A stretch of DNA of 64,000 nt from Streptomyces sp. Je 1-369. Its GTDB lineage: Bacteria; Actinomycetota; Actinomycetes; Streptomycetales; Streptomycetaceae. The stretch is taken from positions 2,199,448 through 2,263,447 of the forward strand of contig NZ_CP101750.1 of assembly GCF_026810505.1 (NCBI RefSeq), given 5' to 3'. A model generated the notes under the pieces. That model did not search any database and was not told the DNA's origin. It worked only from the letters and a program-made list of their open reading frames with translations. The position numbers and the translations under genes were made by a program. This document shows positions 9,081 to 18,203 of the stretch, one piece after another; position 1 is the stretch's first letter; every line of letters begins with the position of its first letter.

Positions 9081-9452
9081 TCAGCCGTTGCTCGGGCCGC
9101 CGATCTGGATGCCCGCCATCCGCTTCCACTCGTAGGGGCCGGTCCTCACCTTGGCGGCGAATTCCCCGGCGAACTCCTCGTGGACGGTGATCCCGGCCTT
9201 CTCCACGGCACTCCGCGCGACGGCGTAGGTGGGCGCCACGAGGTCGCCCCAGCCGCCGTCCTCGCCGACGAGGACGATCCGGGTGCCCTCGTGCCCGATG
9301 TACGCGACCTGCGCCTCGGCGCCGCCGTGAGCCTGCGCGAAGGCGCCGATCTCCTTGGCGAGCCGGGCGGCCTTCCGCTCGGCCTTGGCGGCTTCCTTGG
9401 CGGCTTCCCTGCCCGCGCCCTTGCTGTCGTCCACCTGCTGCGTGTCTGCCAT
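9081..9452 (-). CDS. Conserved hypothetical protein, 123 residues
   Basis: I do not recognise a named family. The first 45 residues are Ala/Lys/Glu-rich and helical (REAAKEAAKAERKAARLAKE), followed by a compact alpha/beta part (AQVAYIGHEGTRIVLVGEDG, then SAVEKAGITVHEE). There is no signal peptide or membrane helix, so it is cytoplasmic. Codon use matches neighbours. It lies between the amidohydrolase and ctaB on the same strand, separated from ctaB by a strong terminator, so it likely has its own promoter. Confidence 0.7.
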   Translation of the reverse strand: MADTQQVDDSKGAGREAAKEAAKAERKAARLAKEIGAFAQAHGGAEAQVAYIGHEGTRIVLVGEDGGWGDLVAPTYAVARSAVEKAGITVHEEFAGEFAAKVRTGPYEWKRMAGIQIGGPSNG

Positions 9453-9485
9453 GAGCAGGATGCTACCGACGGGTAGATCAACTGG

Positions 9486-9532
9486 CGACGGGCGGGGCGC
9501 GTGGCGTTCAACACCACGCGCCCCGCCCGTCG
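9486..9532 (-). terminator. Strong hairpin terminator after ctaB
   Basis: A perfect 19-bp inverted repeat (left arm CGACGGGCGGGGCGCGTGG, 9486-9504; right arm 9514-9532) with a 9-nt loop, 24 bp beyond the ctaB stop. There is no U-tract, usual for Streptomyces terminators. Confidence 0.9.
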
Positions 9533-9555
9533 GCGGAACGGTCTTTCGCGGACCC

Positions 9556-10503
9556 TCAGCGCAGGAAGGGGTCCACCGCCACGGCCACGAAGAGCAGCGA
9601 CACGTACGTGATCGACCAGTGGAAGAGCCGCATCTCCTTGAGCTTGCCGCCCGTGGCCTCGGCCTTGGCGCGGTTCTGCAGCCCGTGCGCCTCCCACAGC
9701 CACCAGCCGCCGGTCACCAGCGCCACCGCCGTGTAGAACCAGCCGGTGTAGCCGAGGGGCTGGAGCAGCAGCGAGACGGCGACCATGACCCAGCTGTAGA
9801 GGACGATCTGGCGGGCGACCACCTTGTTGGAGGCGATGACCGGCAGCATCGGCACGCCGACGCGCGCGTAGTCGGCCTTGACCTTCATGGAGAGCGGCCA
9901 GTAGTGGGGCGGCGTCCAGAAGAACATGACCAGGAAGAGGATGACCGGCGCCCACGACATGGAGTTGGTGACCGAGGACCAGCCGATGAGGACCGGCAGA
10001 CAGCCCGCGATGCCGCCCCAGACGATGTTCTGGGAGGTCCGGCGCTTCAGGATCATCGTGTAGACGACCACATAGAAGAGCAGGGCGCCGAGCGAGAGCC
10101 ACGCGGAGAGCCAGTTGACGGCGAAGCCGAACAACAGGGTCGACACGACCGCCAGGGTGATGCCGAAGACGAGGCACTCGCGAGGGCTGACCATGCCGGT
10201 CACGAGCGGCCGCTGCGACGTGCGGTCCATCAGCGCGTCGATGTCGCGGTCGATGTACATGTTGAGGGCGTTCGCGCCCCCAGCGGAGAGATAGCCGCCC
10301 AGGCAGGTCACGAAGACCAGCCACAGGTCGGGCACTCCCTGTTCGGCGAGGAACATCACCGGAACGGTGGTGATGAGCAGAAGCTCGATGATCCGCGGCT
10401 TGGTCAGCTCCACGAACGCCTTGACACGAGCCCCGAACGGCCGATGGCTCGGGCTAAGGTCCGTCCCGGAAACCCCCGCTGGACGGGATTCAACGGCCGT
10501 CAC
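9556..10503 (-). CDS. ctaB: CtaB, protohaem IX farnesyltransferase (haem O synthase)
   Basis: UbiA-family membrane prenyltransferase that adds a farnesyl group to haem B to make haem O, the substrate of CtaA. The first Asp-rich motif is [18 protein letters not shown]; the second loop is around [13 protein letters not shown]. There are about nine hydrophobic segments. The reading frame is open upstream, but GTG 10503 has AGGGG five bases before it, and the protein then begins [10 protein letters not shown], giving 315 residues; GTG 10509 and ATG 10524 are alternatives. It is divergent from tkt and followed by a strong hairpin. Confidence 0.95.
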   Translation of the reverse strand: MTAVESRPAGVSGTDLSPSHRPFGARVKAFVELTKPRIIELLLITTVPVMFLAEQGVPDLWLVFVTCLGGYLSAGGANALNMYIDRDIDALMDRTSQRPLVTGMVSPRECLVFGITLAVVSTLLFGFAVNWLSAWLSLGALLFYVVVYTMILKRRTSQNIVWGGIAGCLPVLIGWSSVTNSMSWAPVILFLVMFFWTPPHYWPLSMKVKADYARVGVPMLPVIASNKVVARQIVLYSWVMVAVSLLLQPLGYTGWFYTAVALVTGGWWLWEAHGLQNRAKAEATGGKLKEMRLFHWSITYVSLLFVAVAVDPFLR

Positions 10504-10928
10504 GCACACCCCTGACAGAGACATCCCAGCAGGCCGACCAGCACCTTCTGACATGAAGATCCGGTAAAGCCCGCGCGTACCACGCCACTGTAGACGTTGC
10601 CCATACCTCGCCCTTCGCGGGGGTGGGGTCGTGTTGGGCGGCCACCCCGAACGGCGTCCGCGGCGGTTCGAGTCGCCACATGAGCGGAACCGTGCGTTCA
10701 TTGAGCGGACAAATGGGCGATACCTATGGCCTTTTGAGCGGACATATGAGCGAGCCCGTATTCACTTGCGGAATGCCTTCGCTTTCCTTTCGGGAGGCGC
10801 ATCCTCGCATGTCGCTGCAGTCTGGAATGACTCGAAAAAATGAGCGTTCTAGCAGCGGTAGGCTCGACAACGGCCGGTGGGATCTACGCCGCCGGCATTC
10901 GACATGTGGAGAGGAGCCCTGACTCAGG
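10504..10928. other. Divergent ctaB-tkt control region
   Basis: 425 bp with no convincing gene; the short open frames here lack ribosome sites and Streptomyces codon bias. It has lower GC than its surroundings from about 10690 to 10860, contains three GAGCGGA direct repeats (10681-10752), and ends with GGAGAGGAG (10908-10916) twelve bases before the tkt GTG. The promoters of both genes should lie here. Confidence 0.7.
10681..10752 (+). repeat. Three direct repeats of TGAGCGGA
   Basis: TGAGCGGA occurs at 10681, 10702 and 10735. The second and third copies extend to TTGAGCGGACAAATGGGCG and TTGAGCGGACATATGAGCG (16 of 19 identical). Spacings of 21 and 33 bp are close to two and three helical turns, as for an activator or repressor binding one face of the DNA. 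I do not know the cognate protein. Confidence 0.6.
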
Positions 10929-13031
10929 GTGAGCACCAAGCCGACCACCACAGACCTCGAGTGGACCGAACTGGACCAGCGGGCCGTTGACACCGCCCGC
11001 GTCCTGGCCATGGATTCCGTACAGAAGGTCGGCAACGGCCATCCCGGTACGGCCATGAGCCTCGCGCCCGCCGCGTACACCCTCTTCCAGAAGGTGATGC
11101 GCCATGACCCGGCGGACGCCGACTGGACGGGCCGCGACCGGTTCGTCCTCTCTGCGGGCCACTCGTCCCTGACCCTCTACATCCAGCTGTACCTGGCCGG
11201 TTTCGGCCTGGAGCTGGATGACCTGAAGGCCTTCCGCACCTGGGGCTCGAAGACCCCGGGCCACCCGGAGTACGGCCACACGGTGGGCGTGGAGACGACC
11301 ACGGGACCGCTGGGCCAGGGCGTCGCCAACGCCGTGGGCATGGCGATGGCCGCCCGCTACGAGCGCGGTCTGTTCGACCCGGAGACGACCGACGGCTCGT
11401 CCCCGTTCGACCACTACGTGTACGCCATCGCCGGTGACGGCTGCCTCCAGGAGGGCATCTCCGGCGAGGCCTCGTCGCTGGCCGGGCACCAGAAGCTCGG
11501 CAACCTGGTCCTGCTGTGGGACGACAACCACATCTCGATCGAGGGCGACACCGAGACCGCCGTCTCCGAGGACACCCTCAAGCGGTACGAGGCGTACGGC
11601 TGGCACGTCCAGCGCGTGGCGCCCAAGGAGGACGGCGACCTCGACCCCGCCGCGCTCTACGCCGCGATCCAGGCCGCCAAGGCCGAGACCGAGCGCCCCT
11701 CCTTCATCGCGATGCGCTCGATCATCGCCTGGCCCGCCCCGAACGCGCAGAACACCGAGGCCGCGCACGGCTCGGCGCTCGGCGACGAGGAAGTGGCCGC
11801 CACCAAGCGCGTCCTCGGCTTCGACCCGGAGCAGACCTTCGAGGTCTCCGACGAGGTCCTCGCGCACACCCGCAAGGCGCTCGACCGCGGCCGCGAGGCC
11901 AAGGCCGAGTGGGAGAAGGGCTTCGCCGCCTGGCGCGGCGCCGACTCCGCGCGCGCCGCCGAGTTCGACCGCATCGCCGCGGGCGAGCTGCCCGAGGGCT
12001 GGGAGGAGAAGCTCCCGGAGTTCGAGACCGGCAAGGGTGTGGCCACGCGTGCCGCGTCCGGCAAGGTCCTCCAGGCGCTCGGTGCGGTCATCCCCGAGCT
12101 GTGGGGCGGCTCCGCCGACCTGGCGGGCTCGAACAACACCACCATCGACAAGAACTCCTCGTTCCTGCCGAAGGGCAACCCGCTGCCGGGGGCCGACCCG
12201 TACGGCCGCACGATTCACTTCGGCATCCGCGAGCACTCCATGGCCGCGGAGATGAACGGCATCGCGCTGCACGGCAACACGCGTATCTACGGCGGCACCT
12301 TCCTGGTGTTCTCCGACTACATGCGCAACGCCGTGCGTCTGTCCGCGCTGATGCACCTGCCGGTGACGTACGTGTGGACGCACGACTCCGTCGGCCTCGG
12401 CGAGGACGGCCCGACCCACCAGCCGGTCGAGCACCTGGCCTCGCTGCGCGCCATCCCGGGCCTGAACGTCGTGCGCCCGGCCGACGCGAACGAGACCGCC
12501 ATCGCGTGGCGCGAGATCCTCAAGCGCTACACGAAGGAGTTCGGCAAGGGCGCCCCGCACGGCCTCGCGCTGACCCGCCAGGGCGTGCCGACGTACGAGC
12601 GCAACGAGGACGCCGCCAAGGGCGGCTACGTCCTGTTCGAGGCCGAAGGGCCCAACGGAAAGAGCACAGCGCCCGAGGTCGTGCTCATCGGCACCGGCTC
12701 CGAGGTCCAGCTCGCCGTCGAGGCGCGCGAGCAGCTGCAGGCCGCGGGTGTCCCGACGCGCGTCGTCTCGATGCCGTCGGTCGAGTGGTTCGAGGAGCAG
12801 GACCAGGGGTACCGCGACAGCGTGCTGCCGCCGTCGGTGAAGGCGCGCGTGGCGGTCGAGGCGGGCATCGGCCTGACCTGGCACCGTTTCGTGGGCGACG
12901 CCGGCCGCATCGTCTCGCTGGAGCACTTCGGTGCTTCCGCGGACGCCAAGGTGCTGTTCCGCGAGTTCGGTTTCACCGCCGACGCGGTGGCCGAGGCGGC
13001 ACGGGAATCTCTCGCCGCCGCTCAGCGCTGA
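10929..13031 (+). CDS. tkt: Transketolase
   Basis: 700 residues. Thiamine-diphosphate enzyme that moves two-carbon ketol units between pentose-phosphate sugars, linking the pathway to glycolysis. The substrate-binding [11 protein letters not shown] (about 38-48), the ThDP motif [13 protein letters not shown] with downstream N-H-I-S-I, and the pyrimidine-domain motif [14 protein letters not shown] are intact. The GTG start is preceded by a purine-rich ribosome site. It heads tkt-tal-zwf-opcA-pgl; tal starts 34 bp after its stop. Confidence 0.98.
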   Translation: MSTKPTTTDLEWTELDQRAVDTARVLAMDSVQKVGNGHPGTAMSLAPAAYTLFQKVMRHDPADADWTGRDRFVLSAGHSSLTLYIQLYLAGFGLELDDLKAFRTWGSKTPGHPEYGHTVGVETTTGPLGQGVANAVGMAMAARYERGLFDPETTDGSSPFDHYVYAIAGDGCLQEGISGEASSLAGHQKLGNLVLLWDDNHISIEGDTETAVSEDTLKRYEAYGWHVQRVAPKEDGDLDPAALYAAIQAAKAETERPSFIAMRSIIAWPAPNAQNTEAAHGSALGDEEVAATKRVLGFDPEQTFEVSDEVLAHTRKALDRGREAKAEWEKGFAAWRGADSARAAEFDRIAAGELPEGWEEKLPEFETGKGVATRAASGKVLQALGAVIPELWGGSADLAGSNNTTIDKNSSFLPKGNPLPGADPYGRTIHFGIREHSMAAEMNGIALHGNTRIYGGTFLVFSDYMRNAVRLSALMHLPVTYVWTHDSVGLGEDGPTHQPVEHLASLRAIPGLNVVRPADANETAIAWREILKRYTKEFGKGAPHGLALTRQGVPTYERNEDAAKGGYVLFEAEGPNGKSTAPEVVLIGTGSEVQLAVEAREQLQAAGVPTRVVSMPSVEWFEEQDQGYRDSVLPPSVKARVAVEAGIGLTWHRFVGDAGRIVSLEHFGASADAKVLFREFGFTADAVAEAARESLAAAQR

Positions 13032-13065
13032 CGCCCATATACGACCAAGTAGGAGATGTAATTCC

Positions 13066-14184
13066 ATGACAGACGCACTCAAGCGCCTTTCAGAAGAAGG
13101 CGTCGCGATCTGGCTGGACGACCTGTCGCGCAAGCGGATCACGTCCGGCAACCTCGCCGAGCTGATCGACCAGCAGCACGTCGTGGGCGTCACGACCAAC
13201 CCCTCGATCTTCCAGAAGGCGATCTCGCAGGGCGACGGTTACGACCAGCAGCTCTCGGACCTCGCCGCCCGCGGGGTCACCGTCGAAGAGGCCATCCGCA
13301 TGATCACGACGGCGGACGTCCGTGACGCCGCCGACATCCTGCGCCCGGTCTTCGACGCCACCGGCGGCCAGGACGGCCGGGTGTCGATCGAGGTCGACCC
13401 GCGGCTCGCGCACAACACCAAGTCGACGGTCGCCGAGGCCAAGCAGCTCGCGTGGCTGGTGGACCGGCCGAACGCGCTCATCAAGATCCCGGCCACCAAG
13501 GCGGGCATCCCGGCGATCACCGAGGTCATCGGCCTCGGCATCAGCGTCAACGTCACGCTGATCTTCTCCCTCGAGCGCTACCGCATGGTGATGGACGCGT
13601 ACCTGGCGGGCCTGGAGAAGGCCAAGGAGCGCGGCCTGGACCTGTCGAAGATCCACTCGGTGGCGTCGTTCTTCGTGTCCCGCGTGGACACCGAGATCGA
13701 CAAGCGCCTCGACGGCATCGGCACGGACGAGGCCAAGTCCCTCAAGGGCAAGGCCGCGCTCGCCAACGCGCGTCTGGCGTACGAGGCGTACGAGGAGGTC
13801 TTCTCCTCGGACCGCTGGGCCGCCCTGGACAAGGCGCAGGCCAACAAGCAGCGTCCGCTGTGGGCCTCGACCGGCGTCAAGGACCCGGCGTACAAGGACA
13901 CCCTGTACGTCGACGACCTGGTCGCGCCGAACACGGTGAACACGATGCCGGAGGCGACCCTGGAGGCCACGGCCGACCACGGGCAGATCACCGGCAACAC
14001 CATCGCGGGCACGTACGACCAGGCGCGCGCCGAGATCGCCGCGGTGGAGAAGCTCGGCATCGGCTACGACGAGGTCGTGCAGCTCCTCGAGGACGAGGGC
14101 GTCGAGAAGTTCGAGGCGTCCTGGACCGACCTGCTCAAGTCCACCGAGGCCGAGCTCCAGCGCCTCGCTCCCGCGAAGGGCTGA
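13066..14184 (+). CDS. tal: Transaldolase
   Basis: 372 residues, the longer actinobacterial transaldolase. It transfers a dihydroxyacetone unit between sedoheptulose-7-phosphate and glyceraldehyde-3-phosphate. The Schiff-base lysine is in [11 protein letters not shown] (about 140-150), preceded by [11 protein letters not shown] and followed by [13 protein letters not shown]. The start ATG 13066 has AGGAGA about nine bases upstream; the longer open frame beginning inside tkt is not used. zwf starts 6 bp downstream. Confidence 0.98.
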   Translation: MTDALKRLSEEGVAIWLDDLSRKRITSGNLAELIDQQHVVGVTTNPSIFQKAISQGDGYDQQLSDLAARGVTVEEAIRMITTADVRDAADILRPVFDATGGQDGRVSIEVDPRLAHNTKSTVAEAKQLAWLVDRPNALIKIPATKAGIPAITEVIGLGISVNVTLIFSLERYRMVMDAYLAGLEKAKERGLDLSKIHSVASFFVSRVDTEIDKRLDGIGTDEAKSLKGKAALANARLAYEAYEEVFSSDRWAALDKAQANKQRPLWASTGVKDPAYKDTLYVDDLVAPNTVNTMPEATLEATADHGQITGNTIAGTYDQARAEIAAVEKLGIGYDEVVQLLEDEGVEKFEASWTDLLKSTEAELQRLAPAKG

Positions 14185-14190
14185 CCCACT

Positions 14191-15714
14191 TTGTCAAGCA
14201 GCAATCCGCTGCGTGACGCCGCAGACCGACGGCTCCCGCGTATCGCGGGGCCGTCGGGCCTGGTCATTTTTGGTGTCACGGGCGATTTGTCCCGTAAAAA
14301 GTTGATGCCTGCTGTCTACGACCTCGCCAACCGGGGTCTGCTGCCGCCGGGCTTCGCCCTCATCGGCTTCGCCCGCCGCGAATGGCAGGACGAGGACTTC
14401 GCGCAGGAAGTGCACGACGCCGTCAAGCAGCACGCGCGCACGCCCTTCCGCGAGGAGGTCTGGCAGCAGCTCATCCAGGGCATGCGCTTCGTCCAGGGCA
14501 ACTTCGACGACGACGACGCCTTCGAGCAGCTGAAGGACACCATCCAGGAGCTGGACAAGGCGCAGGGTACGGGCGGCAACTTCGCCTTCTACCTCTCCGT
14601 GCCCCCGAAGTTCTTCCCCCAGGTCGTCCAGCAGCTCAAGAAGCACGAGCTCGCGGACGCCCCCGAGGGCTCCTGGCGGCGCGCCGTCATCGAGAAGCCG
14701 TTCGGCCACGACCTGGCGTCGGCACAGGACCTCAACGCGATCGTGCACGAGGTGTTCGACCCGGACCAGGTGTTCCGGATCGACCACTACCTCGGCAAGG
14801 AGACCGTCCAGAACATCCTGGCGCTCCGCTTCGCCAACCAGATGTTCGAGCCGATCTGGAACCGGTCGTACGTGGACCACGTCCAGATCACCATGGCCGA
14901 GGACATCGGCATCGGCGGCCGCGCCGGTTACTACGACGGCATCGGCGCCGCCCGTGACGTCATCCAGAACCACCTGCTCCAGCTGATGGCGCTCACCGCG
15001 ATGGAGGAGCCCGCCTCCTTCGACGCCGACGCGCTCGTCGCCGAGAAGGCCAAGGTGCTCGGCGCCGTCCGGCTGCCGAAGGACCTCGGCGAGGACACCG
15101 TGCGCGGGCAGTACGCCGCGGGCTGGCAGGGCGGCGAGAAGGCCGTCGGCTACCTCCAGGAAGACGGCATCGACCCCAAGTCGAAGACCGACACCTACGC
15201 GGCCATCAAGCTGCAGGTGGACAACCGTCGTTGGGCGGGCGTCCCCTTCTACCTGCGCACCGGCAAGCGCCTCGGCCGCCGCGTCACCGAGATCGCGGTG
15301 GTCTTCCAGCGCGCGCCGCACTCCCCCTTCGACCACACCGCCACCGAGGAGCTCGGGCAGAACGCGATCGTCATCCGCGTCCAGCCCGACGAGGGCATCA
15401 CGGTGCGGTTCGGCTCGAAGGTGCCCGGCACCTCCATGGAGATCCGGGACGTCTCGATGGACTTCGCGTACGGCGAGTCCTTCACCGAGTCCAGCCCGGA
15501 GGCGTACGAGCGTCTGATCCTCGACGTCCTGCTCGGCGACGCCAACCTCTTCCCGCGCACGGAGGAGGTCGAGCTGTCCTGGAACATCCTCGACCCGATC
15601 GAGGAGTACTGGGACAAGCACGGCAAGCCCGCGCAGTACCCGGCCGGCACCTGGGGCCCGACCGAAGCGGACGAAATGCTCGCACGAGACGGACGGAGCT
15701 GGCGCCGGCCATGA
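14191..15714 (+). CDS. zwf: Glucose-6-phosphate 1-dehydrogenase
   Basis: 507 residues from TTG 14191. It oxidises glucose-6-phosphate to 6-phosphogluconolactone with NADP reduction, the entry step of the oxidative pentose-phosphate pathway. The dinucleotide-binding GVTGDLSRKKLMPA (about 28-41), EKPFGHD and the catalytic RIDHYLGKE (about 195) are present. Its stop overlaps the opcA ATG (ATGA), coupling synthesis to that of its assembly factor. Confidence 0.98.
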   Translation: MSSSNPLRDAADRRLPRIAGPSGLVIFGVTGDLSRKKLMPAVYDLANRGLLPPGFALIGFARREWQDEDFAQEVHDAVKQHARTPFREEVWQQLIQGMRFVQGNFDDDDAFEQLKDTIQELDKAQGTGGNFAFYLSVPPKFFPQVVQQLKKHELADAPEGSWRRAVIEKPFGHDLASAQDLNAIVHEVFDPDQVFRIDHYLGKETVQNILALRFANQMFEPIWNRSYVDHVQITMAEDIGIGGRAGYYDGIGAARDVIQNHLLQLMALTAMEEPASFDADALVAEKAKVLGAVRLPKDLGEDTVRGQYAAGWQGGEKAVGYLQEDGIDPKSKTDTYAAIKLQVDNRRWAGVPFYLRTGKRLGRRVTEIAVVFQRAPHSPFDHTATEELGQNAIVIRVQPDEGITVRFGSKVPGTSMEIRDVSMDFAYGESFTESSPEAYERLILDVLLGDANLFPRTEEVELSWNILDPIEEYWDKHGKPAQYPAGTWGPTEADEMLARDGRSWRRP

Positions 15715-16793
15715 AGATCGACCTCACGGACACCACGTCCAGCAAGATCAACAAGGCGCTCGTGCAGGGCCGCCGCGCGATCGGGACCCCGGCCGTCGGC
15801 ATGGTGCTCACCCTCGTCATCGTCACCGACGAGGAGAACGCCTACGACTCCCTGAAGGCGGCCAGCGAGGCCTCCCGCGAGCACCCCTCGCGCACCCTCG
15901 TGGTCATCAAGCGCGCCGCCCGCTCGCCCCGCGACCGCACCACCTCGCGCCTCGACGCCGAGGTCCGGGTCGGTGCGGACGCGGGCACCGGCGAGACGGT
16001 CATCCTGCGGCTCTACGGCGAGGGCATCAACCACGCCCAGTCCGTCGTCCTGCCGCTGCTGCTGCCCGACGCCCCCGTGGTCGCCTGGTGGCCGGTGAAC
16101 GCCCCGCTGGACCCCGCCAAGGACCCGCTGGGCGCCCTGGCCCAGCGCCGCGTCACGGACACGTACGCGGCGGAGCAGCCGATCCACGAGCTGACCGCGC
16201 GCGCCGAGGCGTACAGCCCCGGCGACACGGACCTGTCCTGGACCCGCATCACGCCGTGGCGCTCCATGCTGGCCGCCGCGCTCGACCAGGTCATCTGCAA
16301 GGTCACCTCGGTGCAGGTGGAGGGCGAGGAGTTCAACCCGAGCTGCGAGCTGCTCGCCATGTGGCTCGCTGACCGCCTCGACGTCCCCGTGAAGCGCACC
16401 CTGTCGGGGGGCCCCGGCCTGACCGGCGTCCGCATGGAGACCACCTGCGGTCCCATCGTGCTCGACCGCGCCGACGGCTCGCTCGCCACGCTCTCCATCG
16501 AGGGGCAGCCCGACCGCGCGGTGGCGCTCAAGCGCCGCGAGGTGGCCGAGCTGATCGCCGAGGAGCTGCGCCGCCTGGACCCGGACGACACCTACGCGTC
16601 CGCGCTGAGGTACGGCGTGGACCGTCTGGGCGACCCGACGGAGCAGACCCCGTCGCTCGCCGACGAGAAGCCGTCCGACGACGCGAAGGCCGAGGCCGAG
16701 TCCAAGGCGGCCGCGTCGGAGGAGCCGGAGAAGGCGCCTGCCAAGAAGGCCCCGGCCAAGAAGACCGCCGCGAAGAAGGCGGCGGCCAAGTGA
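15711..16793 (+). CDS. opcA: OpcA, glucose-6-phosphate dehydrogenase assembly protein
   Basis: 360 residues starting at ATG 15711 (MKIDLTDTTSSKINKAL). OpcA proteins promote Zwf oligomerisation and activity and are encoded next to zwf in actinobacteria and cyanobacteria. The core ends near residue 300. The last roughly 45 residues form an acidic then Lys/Ala/Pro-rich tail finishing in [18 protein letters not shown], like histone H1 or mycobacterial HU tails. The gene overlaps zwf (ATGA) and pgl (GTGA), so the three are tightly coupled. Confidence 0.95.
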   Translation: MKIDLTDTTSSKINKALVQGRRAIGTPAVGMVLTLVIVTDEENAYDSLKAASEASREHPSRTLVVIKRAARSPRDRTTSRLDAEVRVGADAGTGETVILRLYGEGINHAQSVVLPLLLPDAPVVAWWPVNAPLDPAKDPLGALAQRRVTDTYAAEQPIHELTARAEAYSPGDTDLSWTRITPWRSMLAAALDQVICKVTSVQVEGEEFNPSCELLAMWLADRLDVPVKRTLSGGPGLTGVRMETTCGPIVLDRADGSLATLSIEGQPDRAVALKRREVAELIAEELRRLDPDDTYASALRYGVDRLGDPTEQTPSLADEKPSDDAKAEAESKAAASEEPEKAPAKKAPAKKTAAKKAAAK

Positions 16794-17569
16794 CCGCGGC
16801 CCCGCAGCTCGTCGTCCACCGCGACAAGGAGCTGATGGCGCAGGCCGCGGCGGCCCGCCTCATCACGAAGATCGTCGACGCGCAGGCCGCCCGCGGCCAC
16901 GCGTCGGTGGTCCTCACCGGCGGCCGCAACGGCAACGGCGTCCTCGCGGCGCTGGCCGCCTCCCCCGCGAAGGACGCGATCGACTGGTCGCGTCTGGACC
17001 TGTGGTGGGGCGACGAGCGCTTCCTGCCGGACGGCGACCCGGAGCGCAACTACACCCAGGCCAAGGAGGCGCTGCTCGACTCGGTGCCTCTCAACCCGGC
17101 CCGGGTGCACCCGATGCCGGCCTCGGACGGCGCGTACGAGGTGGACGCGGCGGCGGAGATCTACGCCGCCGAACTCACCGCGGCCGCGGGCCCGGAGGAC
17201 CACGGCCCGGTGCCGACGTTCGACGTCCTGATGCTCGGCGTCGGCCCGGACACGCACGTCGCGTCGCTCTTCCCGGAGCTTCCCGCGGTGCGTGAGACGG
17301 AGCGCTCGGTGGTCGGCGTGCACGGCGCGCCGAAGCCCCCGCCGACCCGCGTCACGCTCACGCTCCCGGCGATCCGGGCGGCGCGCGAGGTGTGGCTGCT
17401 GGCGGCGGGCGAGGACAAGGCGAACGCCGCGGCGGTCGCCCTGTCGGGCGCGGGCGAGGTGCAGGCCCCCGCGGCCGGTGCCTACGGCCGTGTCCGGACG
17501 CTGTGGCTCCTGGACGCCGCGGCGGCCTCGCAGCTCCCCCCGGAGCTGTATCCGCCGGCCGTCGCGTAG
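16790..17569 (+). CDS. pgl: 6-phosphogluconolactonase
   Basis: 259 residues. It hydrolyses 6-phosphogluconolactone, the product of Zwf, to 6-phosphogluconate. Family motifs: SVVLTGGRNGNGVL, the strand-loop DLWWGDERFLPDGDPERNY (about 70-88), LMLGVGPDTHVASLFP (about 149-164) and RVTLTLPAI. The GTG start overlaps the opcA stop. It is the last gene of the operon; a perfect hairpin lies 21 bp beyond its stop. Confidence 0.97.
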   Translation: MTAAPQLVVHRDKELMAQAAAARLITKIVDAQAARGHASVVLTGGRNGNGVLAALAASPAKDAIDWSRLDLWWGDERFLPDGDPERNYTQAKEALLDSVPLNPARVHPMPASDGAYEVDAAAEIYAAELTAAAGPEDHGPVPTFDVLMLGVGPDTHVASLFPELPAVRETERSVVGVHGAPKPPPTRVTLTLPAIRAAREVWLLAAGEDKANAAAVALSGAGEVQAPAAGAYGRVRTLWLLDAAAASQLPPELYPPAVA

Positions 17570-17589
17570 CCGTTCACCGCTCTCCACCT

Positions 17590-17625
17590 CTGAGGGCCCC
17601 GCACCGAACGGTGCGGGGCCCTCAG
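17590..17625. terminator. Bidirectional terminator between pgl and the DUF2087 gene
   Basis: A perfect 16-bp inverted repeat CTGAGGGCCCCGCACC / GGTGCGGGGCCCTCAG with loop GAAC. It sits between convergent genes and its right arm reaches 4 bp into the 3' end of the minus-strand gene, so it can serve both transcripts. Confidence 0.92.
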
Positions 17626-18116
17626 GCGTCCACGAGGACGCGTCGGTAGCTGCTGCCGTCCTGCTCGCGGACGAGGAGGCCATCGGTGACGCAGTACCTG
17701 CGCAGGGCCGCCGTGTCGTCGTGGACGGTGCGGAACGCGTCGTTGATCTCGCCCTCGCTGTAGGTGCGGCCCGTGTCGAAGAGGGCGTCCGTGAGGTGGA
17801 CGAGGAGTTCGTGGCGCACGACGGGACGTACCGGTATGGCCGTGAGGCGGCCGTGCGCGAAGAAGCCGGTGAGGCGGCGCGGCACGGTGGGACGGTCGTG
17901 CGCGTCGACCGGGTCGGGCGAACGCCGGAAGACGGCGGGGTCGGCCCGCAGCGAGCCGTCGGGCAGCCGCTCCACGAGCCCGGTGGCGAGGAGGCGTCCC
18001 AGGTGCTTGCGGGCGACCGCGGAGTCGGCCTCGCGCGGCGGCAGGTCGTCGAGGACGATCCGCGCGTACAGCCTGAGTCTTTCGGGGTCGGCGAGCGCGG
18101 CGTGCAGCTGGTCCAT
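17622..18116 (-). CDS. DUF2087-domain protein with N-terminal helix-turn-helix
   Basis: 164 residues from ATG 18116, which has GGGAGG about nine bases upstream (an in-frame start at 18182 lacks one). The N-terminal 60 residues look like an ArsR-type winged helix (DPERLRLYARIVLDDLP, then ARKHLGRLLATGLVERLPDG). The C-terminal region TYSEGEINDAFRTVHDD-TAALRRYCVTDGLL matches the DUF2087 domain common in small transcription-factor-like proteins. The ligand and targets are unknown. Confidence 0.8.
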   Translation of the reverse strand: MDQLHAALADPERLRLYARIVLDDLPPREADSAVARKHLGRLLATGLVERLPDGSLRADPAVFRRSPDPVDAHDRPTVPRRLTGFFAHGRLTAIPVRPVVRHELLVHLTDALFDTGRTYSEGEINDAFRTVHDDTAALRRYCVTDGLLVREQDGSSYRRVLVDA

Positions 18117-18128
18117 GACGGGGTCCCT

Positions 18129-18168
18129 CCCGGCGGGTGACAGAGCCGAAGCAGTGTCACCCGCCGGG
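18129..18168 (-). terminator. Hairpin between pgi and the DUF2087 gene
   Basis: A perfect 14-bp inverted repeat CCCGGCGGGTGACA (18129-18142) / TGTCACCCGCCGGG (18155-18168) with a 12-nt spacer. It is 36 bp downstream of the pgi stop, consistent with a terminator. It is also only 13 bp upstream of the DUF2087 start and overlaps that gene's ribosome site, so it could instead be an operator. Confidence 0.7.
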
Positions 18169-18203
18169 TGGTCCGCCCGCATCCGATTAATACCGGGTAG
18201 GGA

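Noticed and set aside
10623..10922. Short open frames in the ctaB-tkt region
   Set aside because: No ribosome sites, wrong codon bias, and repeated DNA motifs fit a control region better.
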